From Tubiluchus corallicola (taxonomy: Eukaryota; Priapulida; Priapulimorpha; Priapulimorphida; Tubiluchidae), in contig JAQGDQ010000266.1 of NCBI GenBank assembly GCA_030141605.1, positions 67,501-131,500 on the forward strand: a stretch of DNA of 64,000 bases. Reading direction: 5' to 3'. This document shows, piece by piece, positions 10,318-19,539 of this stretch. The position numbers were made by a program, and so were the translations under genes. Positions within the stretch are counted from its first letter, which is position 1, and every line of letters starts with the position of its first letter. A model generated the notes under the pieces. That model worked only from the letters and a program-made list of their open reading frames with translations, ran no database searches and was not told the DNA's origin.

Positions 10318-11043
10318 CCGTTAGCTCTATTAACATATCCGTTGGATGTCTTTCAGAATGAAGTATTGGCTTCCTCAGGTACTTGATGTTAGTCTTGGTG
10401 AAGATGATGGTCCCAATGACGAAATTTATCGAAAGATCCAAGTCGGCATTCACAAGTTGCGGACAGTTACTGATGATAATTTGCCTCACGAAATTCATTT
10501 GATCAAACGCCTTTGGATGGATTCTCTTTAAATTGTTGTTATAAGAAATTGTGATGCTATGCCAGACCGAAGCATATATTGCATTTTCTCCAAGTTCTTC
10601 AATGTCAGACTTCGTGATGGTTAAGTCATTTATGTCTTTTCTTCTGAGAAACAAATCGGGCAATTGAACTTCCTTGTAGTGAGAAATTATTAGCTTACGA
10701 ATATAGCATGGAAAAGCTTCCCATATTTGTTTCAGTTTTGCAGAGAACAGTTGCTGTCCCACATCGCCACATACAGCATTGCATAGGCCAATTGGCGCCA
10801 CCTGGTGTGAATACCAGTATGTGCATTCTTTGAAGCGCACATCACAGGCATACATTTTTGCTGGTGTTGTGACTGGCTGCGCTGTAGTAGTAGTTGTTAC
10901 GTTCTCCACACAATGTGAGACGCTTTGTGCTGAAAAAGACACTTCGGGACATGTCCTTAAGCAAGGTTTGCATTTAACTTTAGCCTCATTCCAATATTTC
11001 GATAGTGCCCATTTCAGAAGACAACCACATAAAATTTCATTAC
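10318..11043 (-). CDS. LRR protein, middle exon: LRRCT, linker and LRR repeats
   Basis: The acceptor TTTCGTTACAG precedes 11043 and the donor GTAAGTT follows 10318. The exon is 726 nt, enters and leaves at phase 1, and is therefore symmetric. It opens with GNEILCGCLLKWALSKYW (LRRCT cysteines), then a Cys- and Thr-rich linker with TTTTTAQPVTTP (possible O-glycosylation). Next comes a Cys-containing capping region with FPCYIRKLIISHYKE, LRR-like strands (DLTITKSDIEELGENAIY, LKRIHPKAFDQMN, QIIISNCPQLVNADLDLS), ending in LIELTG. It is homologous along most of its length to the exon at 12.8-13.5 kb. The ordinary LRR-to-LRRCT junction (L-x-L-x-G then NPLxCxC) falls exactly on the exon border. Confidence 0.8.
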
Positions 11044-12226
11044 CTGTAACGAAATATGACATTAAACAAAATGTGGTATGTTGACAGACATGAACTTGTA
11101 GCGATTGTTTGATTGTATAAGTTAGACCACGAAATAGCAACACAGAACTTTTTGCAATATTTCAGGCAAAAAACAATATAAGGTTTATATGAAGAATTTG
11201 TTAAGAACCCCAAAATGTTATCTTCATAAACAGCCAGAACTGCAGCAAAGCAAAATATAAATTATTTAACTAATACAGACTTTATTAGTTAACTATTTAG
11301 CTAATTATTTAACTAACACAGTTTTAACACAGTCAAAAATATCTGTAGTTGCAAATAGAACACACATAATCACCTTCAGACTATTTGTTAAATCTTAGTA
11401 ACTTATATATCGTCTATGATTTGAGTCTTAAGATGTTTTTTCTCAGTTGACCAGAAAGACCAGTGCACAAGTTATCGGTGTACTGTATCCACAAACACAA
11501 AAATCATGAAAACACCAAATACAACCTAACCTAAACAAGACAAACAACTAGTTGAAAACTATACGAAATGATTGTTTCTTTTTTAAATTGTACTACATTT
11601 AAACTGCAGAACATCAAATATGTTTAATATGCAGCAATTGTCGTTTTATCTGTAATAATAAATTACAGCAATGAGTTTTCAGCGAAAAAACATGATACAG
11701 GTAAATTACTAAATTAGGTTACATGATTTTCGTCTGTTATACAAAAACAGCGAAATAGCCCTAATTGTATAAAGCAGTTCAATAAAGATAATTAGACACT
11801 TACCTGTGATCTCCCTGAGTTTTGGCGCTAATAACTTGCAAAAAAAGCAATAGAAATCAACTCACAACATTCACATCATATCAACTTGAATTGCAGACCA
11901 GGTAATGTCTACCTGGGCAACTACCTGGTCACATGACTGATGACAGTTAAAGGGACAAGACCAAATTAAACAGGTAGGGAAACGTGTGTGTGCATAAGAT
12001 AAGTTGTTCTCCATTTTTTCCGTTGGTTTATTTTACTTGATGACTGATGATGAATGAGGGAAATGTTTGAATCTTCTGTAATAAGACGTCTGCTTGCCCC
12101 ACAGTGTCATTTGTGTTCCAATATTTCTTAACTAAGCTGAGACTTCCTTGTTTGAAAAGTAATTCTCTCAGTGAGGAAGTTGGAATTGTACATTTTAATT
12201 AGGTGCTGCCATCTATGGGCTATTTC
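11044..12226. other. Intron between LRR exons
   Basis: AT-rich, without exons I can support. A TTAACTAATTATTTAACTAA-like stretch lies near 11260-11320. Confidence 0.5.
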
Positions 12227-12544
12227 TGTTACATTCTACCAGCTGACTCACTCCCAGTATAATTGTATGGTCCAGTGAATGCATATTCACTGGTTCTCTC
12301 CCTATTTTAAAGTAATGGTTGTTGTGAAGCCAGTGCAAGTCTGCATGGGTCACCTATACCTATTATATATATACTGACTGGATTTACTTTCTAGTCACTC
12401 TTAACTCTCAGTGTTCAGTGCAGCAGTCATGCTACTCATGTGTCTGTAGTTTTAATAAACACTTTTCTGTTGTGTGCAGTGCAAATATCTATTATAGATT
12501 TTTTATTCTTGTTCATACTTCTGTGCCTAAACTCAATCATAACA
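12227..12544 (+). mobile_element. Possible solo LTR
   Basis: The segment runs from TGTTACATTCTACC to ATCATAACA, so its ends are TG...CA with a five-base inverted repeat (TGTTA/TAACA). Inside, in LTR order, are TATATATA near 12363, a CAGTGTTCAGTGCAGCAG start-like region and AATAAA near 12454. I see neither a matching target duplication nor a TGG-type PBS, so this may instead be an intronic promoter-like region. Confidence 0.35.
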
Positions 12545-12811
12545 AAGTGAGTGACCAACAACTTCAAACATGACTTTCACACTCAGTTTTGAAATGCTTT
12601 ATTGTGACAGTGTCAAGCAGAGTTGCAAGCATTGTCACTGCACACAACATGTAGCATCTAGCACTCAACAGAAAACATATTATATATTTTTCAGAAGAGG
12701 TCTTGGCAAGCCACTAGGCAGTTTCCTTTTTTTGTCAGTTTTCTGTTATATTTTCAGGGCAGATTTTAGAATTCTTATTGTCCAATATCTATAATGATAA
12801 TAATTCCTTAC

Positions 12812-13477
12812 CTTTCAATTCCAGTGAAATCTGCTCAGAAGGTCTCTGTGGATGCAGCTGGGGCATCCTCATCCTCTTTATCCCTGTTCGTTCTACATCA
12901 ATTAGACTTACTTCCAAATTATTGCTCAGATCTAGAGCAAGCGTTTTTAGTTTTGGGCAATCGTATATCACAATTTCGTCTACGGTATCTATTTGCTCGA
13001 AAGCATTTGAGGAGATTGCGGTTAATTTTCTGAGGCGCTTCAACATCAATGCATAATTAACAGTTCCGTATATAGATGCTTCATGAATCATTTCAATTTC
13101 AGAGTCCGCTATTTCAAGTTCGTCTATAACCTTTCCTTTTAGAAAATATTGTGGTAATTCTTTTTCCTGGTAGTTAGCAATAAAAAAATTTCGAGTCCAA
13201 ATGGGAAGTGATTGTAAGATTAATGTCAAGTCAGATTGAAAGAGTTTCTCAAAGTAACCGCATGCTACAAAGCATCCTTTGCGATCATCAAAAAATTCCA
13301 CAATAATACACTTTGATATAGCGAATCCACACACGTCATCTGTACAATTGAGAAAATCTCCAATTTTTATTTCTTTCTCTGTGTGCTTGAAAGGTGGTAT
13401 ATTGCAATCAAGTATTGAGTATTTCCAATTCTTCCTTTTTGTCCACTCCATCTTGCAATCGCAGTGCAGTGGATTTT
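12812..13477 (-). CDS. LRR protein, upstream exon: LRRCT, linker and LRR repeats
   Basis: The acceptor CTAATTTTAG precedes 13477 and the donor GTAAGG follows 12812. The exon is 666 nt and phase 1-1. It opens NPLHCDCKMEWTKRKNW, then ILDCNIPPF (LRRCT). Residues around CTDDVCGFAISKC form a Cys cluster. Then come LPIWTRNFFIANYQEKELP, LEIADSEIEMIHEASIY, LRKLTAISSNAFEQID, YDCPKLKTLALDLSNN and a final strand ISLELKG. It aligns with the 10.3-11.0 kb exon from the FPCYIRK/LPIWTRN point to the end, so one is a duplicate of the other. Earlier exons (signal peptide, LRRNT) should lie further right, beyond the LINE; I could not find them with confidence. Confidence 0.82.
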
Positions 13478-13933
13478 CTAAAATTAGATTTAAAGAGAAT
13501 TAGAAGAACAATTTGCTTGCTAGTAGATTATCAGTAAATTCGATTAGAAAGAATGTCACTTGTATTGTGTATTGTGGAAACCTTGATTTAGGTAGTTGCT
13601 TGATCATATTATTTACTTTCACGTCACTGCCCATCGAACGATGATAACAGTTTCGTATTTGAGGTTCATCTAGCAGTAGTCAACGACCAAAAACGACACC
13701 TACTCAATATCGAACCGGAGTGTCGCCATATGTTTCGAAGCAGTTACTGGAACTACGCAGAGTTGGCTAAAGCTCATTATCGTAATAACACGTTCGACAA
13801 CAATGCCAAGCAAACATATGTACTGCTTTTTGTTAACTCAGGAACCAGTTCTAAAATCCGAGATTGAAAACATACTAAACAAAGCCTTTAAAGAGCTTAT
13901 CTCCAAGTTCATATAGGCCTAGTATCGTTTAGC
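13478..13933. other. Intron and possible LINE 5' region
   Basis: The LINE's 5' boundary is not clear. A short open frame at about 13805-13915 (MPSKHMYCFLL, then NILNKAFKELISKF) could be a remnant ORF1 or LINE leader, but I cannot support a function. Confidence 0.4.
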
Positions 13934-16900
13934 TTGGTTTTAGACATTACTCTTAACTTTAAAGCTAGTCTGCGTAAACCTGTTATAAAACTCTTTTTTT
14001 ACTATTCTATTATGATTTTAATGATGACACTGAATAACAGAAAATTTTTAGCACTGCTGCTAGTGAATTTTTACATAATATGGCAAAATAGGCCAATCCA
14101 TCCTAACTCGTGTAAAGATTATAACGTAACAATTGTGTATACTAGTATTATAATAACAATTATCTCACCCACGTTATTACATAATAGGAAATATTTACTT
14201 CTTATAGTACTGTATTCTATACAAGCCCTTTTACTCATAACCGATATTAGTATCCTTATGATTGTTCTAAAATTAATTTACCACGCATGTGTAACGTTTT
14301 ACTGTGTAAGCTTGATACTATGCTGCTGTATTACTGCAAAAAAACTGCAAGTTAAAGTTATTTTATTTGTGTTAATAGGTACATTTTGGAAACCATACGA
14401 ATTTACTTCTTGTATCATAGTTGATATTTCTAACGTATCTTATCATAAAATTACTAAATTTATTTGTGATTATGGGAGCCTTTGTATATTTAACGCCAAA
14501 TGTCAAACAGTTAAGTTCTTTTATTGTAACTATGCTTACGTCTTAGTTATACTACGTACATTACTATCCATACTAAAACTGAAAATGATCTACGTAACAG
14601 TAATTTGTAATGTAATGACTAAAGGTAATTTAAACAAGTTTTTCATTGTTTTTCCTGTAAATAGCGATAGAATAAGACACTCTATGCAATTTATTTTAAA
14701 AAGATTTGTATCCATCTTAAAAGTTGTGTACCTCAGTGCTATAAGACAAATGCGTCATGTCAATCTAAAATACGTAGCTCTAAAAAAATTGGAAAAATTA
14801 CAGATTTCATCTAAATTTGAAAGCACTCTATACTCATGTTCTGAACTGGCTTACATTTTAACCATAATTCGTTTACTACTTATACTTGGTGGTATCGAAA
14901 CTAACCCTGGACCCATTTTGCCAAATAATAATAATAATAACACCAACAATAATAATACCAGTGATGAGCTAAAAAAATTCATGATTACTTATAAAAAGAA
15001 CATCAAATTTCTAAATATAAATATTCAAAGTCTCGTCAAAAAACGCTGGCTGCTGAAAGATACAATTCACGCCACCGAAAATCTGATTGTAGGCATAACA
15101 GAAACTTGGCTACATAAACAAATACTTAGCAACACTATAGAATTACCTAATCACACATTAATAAGAAGAGATAGATGTAAAAATAAGAAAGGTGGAGGGG
15201 TTGCAATGTATATACCTTCACACCTGAGACCACAAGAAATGAAAGGCATCAGAACCGGCAAGATTGAATCTGTTTGGTGCAGCATTGAGAACTATGTAAT
15301 AGGAACCATATATAGACCACCCAATCTCAAACACAAAACATTTTTCAAATACTTTAGTGGAGAACTAGAACGCAGTGTTTTCGAAAATAAAAAAGTTCTT
15401 ATAATGGGCGATTTCAACCTTGATATTTTAGCTACAAACACACTGGCATACAAAACATACACAGAGCTCTTAAAACAATATAATGTCCACATACTTAACA
15501 ACAATAAACCTACTCGAATTTCTAAAACATCAGCCACAGTAATCGACCATTTCATTTCGAATAGTAACAATAATTTCGTAGCATATGATACTTTCCCGTG
15601 TGATTATTCAGATCATCATTACACAATATTAGTAGATAAAATGACCCCACAGCATAATAGTAACCAAAATTCAGTCTGGCATTTAATGAGAGACTACGCC
15701 CAATACAACAAACATTCATACTTAATCGACTTAGCAAAAATGAACTGGACCTCCATATATATGACTGATAAAATAGATACACAAGTTAATATTCTGACAT
15801 ATAATGTCGAATATTGCCTTATTGTACATGCACCATATAAAAACGTAAAGCAAATCCCACAACAAAGCAAACTCAATAACGAAAGTACCTGGACAACACC
15901 TGAACTTGACAAACTAAGAATAGCGAAAAACAGAATGTATAATATATGGGAAAAGAACAAAACTAAAAACAATCATAACAATTATAAAAAAAAGAGAAAT
16001 CAATTTAATAATCTTAATAAATGCTTGAAAAATAAACATATACAACAACAATGTAAAAACGCAACAAATACCAAAGAAAAATGGAAAATTATTAACAATG
16101 TAATAAATAAATGCCGTAACAAACTAACGCGTGTTGACGAAATTAAGATCAACAACACTGTTATTACAAAACCCAAAGATATTGCCAGCACGCTAAATGC
16201 AATATTCCTGAATCTTGGAAATTTTAAGGGAGTGGCTTCTCATATTAGCAATAATATCATTAATAAATTAAAAAACAAATCGTCTAACACAGTATTCTCA
16301 TTCAAAAGCGTCACAGTAGGAGAAATTAACGACATATTAAATAACCTAAGTTCCAACAAAGGGAGTGGACCATCAGATATTCCTATCAAAATTCTAAAAG
16401 ATAGTGCATCTGTAATAGCCCCGCATATGACTTACATTGCTAATCAGATAATTATGAGAGGCGAATTTCCAACGGTATGTAAAATGGCAAACGTGACTCC
16501 AATCCATAAAAAAGATCCAAAATGTGATCCCATGAATTATCGCCCAATTTCCGTAATCCATTGTTTCGGCAAAGTTTGGGAAAGGGTAATTTATGATCAG
16601 ATAAATTCATATGTAAATAAACATGAACTTTTATCAAAACATCAGTTTGGCTTCCGTAAACACCATTCAACCATTGACGCCCTAATACACACAACAGAAA
16701 ATTGGAGACTTAGTTTAGACAACAAGCAATACATTTTAGCAGCATTTTTGGATTTAAGTAAAGCTTTCGATAGCATTAATCACGAACTACTTTACGATAA
16801 TTTAAAACAAATCGGATTAGATTCGTTATCGTTAAAACTGATACAAAATTATCTCAAAGATAGACAACAACGAGTAAAGTTAGATACAACCAACTTTTCT

Positions 16901-17113
16901 GACTGGGCCACGTTAAACAGAGGTATACCGCAAGGAACACTACTAGGTCCGTTATTATTTTGCCTATATATAAACAACATATCCAGTGTATTAAAACACT
17001 CACAAATAACGCAATACGCTGATGACACTACAATCTACATAGCCCATGAAAATGTCCAAACTGCAAAAAATTATTTAGAAGAAGATATAAAAAAATATAA
17101 ATATGGCATTTAG
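13934..17113 (+). CDS. LINE ORF2: 2A-like motif, APE endonuclease, RT palm
   Basis: 1059 codons. Residues 1-317 are rich in Leu, Ile, Cys and Lys with several membrane-like stretches and match no family I know. Residues 318-327 are LGGIETNPGP, a 2A-like ribosome-skipping motif. The APE endonuclease follows: NINIQSL near 358, ITETWL near 388, MGDFNLDI at 491, VIDHFIS, and SDHHY at 559. RT motifs: NYRPISVI near 868, FLDLSKAFDSINHELL near 938, GIPQGTLLGPLLF, and the catalytic YADD at 1028-1031. The enzyme would nick target DNA and prime reverse transcription on it. The frame ends early (KKYKYGI then stop) because of the shift at 17089-17095; the rest lies in the +1 frame. The true start may be later than 13934, since nothing marks this ATG. 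Confidence 0.88.
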   Translation: MVLDITLNFKASLRKPVIKLFFYYSIMILMMTLNNRKFLALLLVNFYIIWQNRPIHPNSCKDYNVTIVYTSIIITIISPTLLHNRKYLLLIVLYSIQALLLITDISILMIVLKLIYHACVTFYCVSLILCCCITAKKLQVKVILFVLIGTFWKPYEFTSCIIVDISNVSYHKITKFICDYGSLCIFNAKCQTVKFFYCNYAYVLVILRTLLSILKLKMIYVTVICNVMTKGNLNKFFIVFPVNSDRIRHSMQFILKRFVSILKVVYLSAIRQMRHVNLKYVALKKLEKLQISSKFESTLYSCSELAYILTIIRLLLILGGIETNPGPILPNNNNNNTNNNNTSDELKKFMITYKKNIKFLNINIQSLVKKRWLLKDTIHATENLIVGITETWLHKQILSNTIELPNHTLIRRDRCKNKKGGGVAMYIPSHLRPQEMKGIRTGKIESVWCSIENYVIGTIYRPPNLKHKTFFKYFSGELERSVFENKKVLIMGDFNLDILATNTLAYKTYTELLKQYNVHILNNNKPTRISKTSATVIDHFISNSNNNFVAYDTFPCDYSDHHYTILVDKMTPQHNSNQNSVWHLMRDYAQYNKHSYLIDLAKMNWTSIYMTDKIDTQVNILTYNVEYCLIVHAPYKNVKQIPQQSKLNNESTWTTPELDKLRIAKNRMYNIWEKNKTKNNHNNYKKKRNQFNNLNKCLKNKHIQQQCKNATNTKEKWKIINNVINKCRNKLTRVDEIKINNTVITKPKDIASTLNAIFLNLGNFKGVASHISNNIINKLKNKSSNTVFSFKSVTVGEINDILNNLSSNKGSGPSDIPIKILKDSASVIAPHMTYIANQIIMRGEFPTVCKMANVTPIHKKDPKCDPMNYRPISVIHCFGKVWERVIYDQINSYVNKHELLSKHQFGFRKHHSTIDALIHTTENWRLSLDNKQYILAAFLDLSKAFDSINHELLYDNLKQIGLDSLSLKLIQNYLKDRQQRVKLDTTNFSDWATLNRGIPQGTLLGPLLFCLYINNISSVLKHSQITQYADDTTIYIAHENVQTAKNYLEEDIKKYKYGI
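14885..14914 (+). other. 2A-like ribosome-skipping motif
   Basis: Encodes LGGIETNPGP, preceded by the hydrophobic RLLLI. The classical core is D-V/I-E-x-N-P-G-P; here Gly replaces the usual Asp. Skipping would occur between Gly and the final Pro, releasing the endonuclease-RT with N-terminal Pro. 2A-like motifs at the head of ORF2 are known in APE-type non-LTR elements of several invertebrates. Confidence 0.75.
17089..17095 (+). other. Frameshift site in the LINE ORF (A7 run)
   Basis: The upstream frame stops at 17113, while the homologous continuation (AFSHYKLKMNNDKTEFMI) is open in the +1 frame from before 17103. A one-base indel in the A7 run explains this. A minus-one slip at the heptamer would hit TAA at once, so programmed -1 shifting is unlikely. 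Confidence 0.7.
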
Positions 17114-17933
17114 TCATTACAAGCTAAAAATGAATAATGACAAAACAGAATTCATGATACTGTCACCCTCATTAAATACTAATGATGCATCATCAACCAC
17201 TTTGACAATAGATAATGCTGTGATCAAACAAACTAACAATGTTAAATTCCTGGGCATACAAGTAGACAATAATCTTTCATGGGATGATCACTTTAATAAC
17301 ATATACACAAAAATGGCATCTAGCACATCATATCTCCGACAAGTTAAAGGGCAACTAACAAAGGAAACTAAAACACTAATATATAAAACTTTAGTTCTAC
17401 CACACTTCTTATATGGATGTACGCTACTTCAAAAACCCAAAAGAGAAAATTACTTAAAATTAAATCTCCTTCAAAACTATGCGTTGAGATTGATAGCTGG
17501 GTACTCATACAAACACAAGGCAGGTAGACAAAAATTCAAAGCTTCAACAACTAATCTGAGAAAAACTTTAAAATTCCCAATCATTGAAGCACACAAAGAA
17601 TATTTTACTCTGCTTTTTATATTTAAATACATTAACAACATCAGCAAACCATTCCAGAATAACAGATTTACCTTTTTTCCAAATCCTATCGTTAATTCCA
17701 GAACAAGCAATCTAAAACAAATTAGGACAAATACCCACTATGGAACGAACTCTGTAATCAAACAAGCAATTTTACTTTGGAATTCTCTACCATTACAGGT
17801 TAAACAAATCAAGTCCCTATCAGCATTTAAAACAAAATTAAAATCACTAATATTAACCAGATATGAAATACCATCACACCAGTACGACAACATACACACT
17901 AATTCCGAATTCATATACCCACGGCCATATTAA
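17103..17933 (+). CDS. LINE ORF2 C-terminal part: RT thumb and tail
   Basis: This frame continues the reverse transcriptase: LKMNNDKTEFMILSPS (RT motif after YADD), NNVKFLGIQVDNNLSWDDHF, then LPHFLYGCTLLQ and the CR1-type end LLWNSLPLQVKQIK...FKTKLK. In intact relatives it is fused to the preceding frame. The ATG at 17103 is incidental: it lies in the bridge between motifs, so separate translation is not implied. The stop is at 17931-17933 and the 3' UTR follows. Confidence 0.82.
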   Translation: MAFSHYKLKMNNDKTEFMILSPSLNTNDASSTTLTIDNAVIKQTNNVKFLGIQVDNNLSWDDHFNNIYTKMASSTSYLRQVKGQLTKETKTLIYKTLVLPHFLYGCTLLQKPKRENYLKLNLLQNYALRLIAGYSYKHKAGRQKFKASTTNLRKTLKFPIIEAHKEYFTLLFIFKYINNISKPFQNNRFTFFPNPIVNSRTSNLKQIRTNTHYGTNSVIKQAILLWNSLPLQVKQIKSLSAFKTKLKSLILTRYEIPSHQYDNIHTNSEFIYPRPY

Positions 17934-18534
17934 TTAAATCATAGTTTTTTTATATATTTTTTTTGTGTATAGTTGTAAATATGTTTGATTTTATTCGTCA
18001 TTACTGCACAGTAGTTTAGATTGCACTGACGCATTTGCCTTCAGCAGTGTAAGTTTTTATTAACTAACACTGATGGATTATCTCTGTAAAGTTTTTATCA
18101 GTGATTATCAATGTTTTTAATGCCAAATAAAGATTATTATATATATATATATATATATAAGTAACAATTTAGCGGCCATCTTTGATGCTGACTTGAATAT
18201 TAATTTTTTCCAGTAGTCAAACTGTGGTGCACTTTGTATATGTTACTAACACATTTTGCAGCATTTTACGATCAAACAATATTGTCTAATTACCTTGAAA
18301 TTCAAAGGGATAAGCTGTTTAAGTGGCTGTTAAAATAAACTGTCTATTAGAAATCAACTACAAGACTACAGGAGATCATTAAAAGATAACAACGTTTCAT
18401 TCACTTGACTTTAAACAACAGGTAAAACCTTTGAATTGAAATAAAATTTGTTACTTTGCGGATAACTGAGATTCACTAAACAAGAATGCAACCCTTTGAA
18501 CTATATTGAAATAATTATAATTCTGTGACAGCTG

Positions 18535-18750
18535 TTGTCTTTTACCACAATTTTTCCATACAGTTTGCAGTGGTTTTTTGCATGCAGCTTGCAATGCGAC
18601 CGTTTTTGTATATAAACTGCATTGCAGCCGAAATTTTGTATATGAATTCCAATGCAGCAGGTTCTTTGCATGTGGACTGCGAGGTAGTAAGTTTCTTGCA
18701 CGTCACCTGCAATTAAGAGGTTTGCATGTGGACTGCAATCGCTGCAGCTC
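18535..18750 (+). repeat. Degenerate about 40-bp tandem repeat (TTTGCATGTGGACTGCAAT)
   Basis: About five imperfect copies of a TTGCATGNRNNCTGCAATGCAGC-type unit. The units are partly self-complementary (TGCA-rich). Several frames are open by chance. Confidence 0.6.
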
Positions 18751-18797
18751 AGCTGTTTTACTTAAGTATTTTACTTAATCTTAAGAATTTTCTGATT

Positions 18798-18921
18798 CCA
18801 ATAGCAATGCATGACAAACACACTCAGAAGAGATTATGTAGTTACAGAATTTAGTTCTAAGTTCTTCATCTGCGCAACAATCTCTTCTGAGTGTGCTATG
18901 TTTGTTATGCATTGCTTTTGG
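18798..18921. mobile_element. Hairpin (MITE-like) element
   Basis: The left arm CCAATAGCAATGCATGACAA and the rest of a roughly 38-base arm are inverted at the right, ending ATGCATTGCTTTTGG. The arms carry AACACACTCAGAAGAGATT and its complement. The loop is about 45 bases. No coding content is present. Confidence 0.7.
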
Positions 18922-19539
18922 AACTCTCAGAGTGCAGCACACTGCAGATGACATTTTAGCTTTGCTATGTGAAAGTAACTTGTAATTTTCCGTGACTTTG
19001 ACACAACACTGTCTTCTACACTAGCCGCTCGCCACATGTGGCCATATATTTATTCATGGAATTGATGCATGAAGCTTGAAAGCCAAACTAATGATATAAG
19101 AAATGGCGTTAACAGAAAGGGTGCAATCAGCAACTTAGATGCAGTTACTATTTAAGGCTAACAAGACAGGGCACAATGAACAAACATGTAAGACATGATC
19201 AATAAGTATTGATCTTGTATCGATTGGAATGTTTATTTCAGTTTTTCCACCTTATCGATGGTGATTGTTCCATTTAAGATCTTGTTCTTATCTAGAGACA
19301 GATATCTCACTTCTTATTAAACATTCATCCATTCATCGATTTTAAAGGCTATCACTAATTAATAATTAATCAATTACGATATTATCCAACTATCATAATT
19401 TTATTTGGATATTATTAGAACACACGAATTCGTTAGTATTGCGATTCGGTTTATTTCGTCAAATATGGATTATTGATCGTGGTGCGTTAGGCCATTTTTA
19501 ATCCAGGATCAACAGGGCTCCATTTTTTACTGAATAGTT
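18922..19539. other. Intergenic, no recognisable feature
   Basis: AT-rich sequence between the hairpin element and the RT relic. I see no exon or repeat family. Confidence 0.45.

Larger units (their letters stand above)
13934..18160 (+). mobile_element. CR1/L2-like non-LTR retrotransposon, nearly intact
   Basis: A long plus-strand element: hydrophobic N-terminal segment, 2A-like motif, APE endonuclease, reverse transcriptase, thumb/C-terminal region, 3' UTR with AATAAAGATTAT near 18126, and a (TA)n tail ending near 18160. There is one frameshift around an A7 run at 17089-17095 and no other obvious damage, so insertion is fairly recent. It lies opposite in strand to the LRR gene, probably in one of its introns or just upstream. 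Similar 3' ends recur near 43.06-43.22 kb and possibly near 49.7 kb. Clade choice within the CR1/L2/Rex1 group is by eye. Confidence 0.88.

Noticed and set aside
17089-17113. Programmed -1 frameshift in the LINE
   Set aside because: The -1 frame hits TAA immediately; the continuation is in +1, so a plain indel is simpler.
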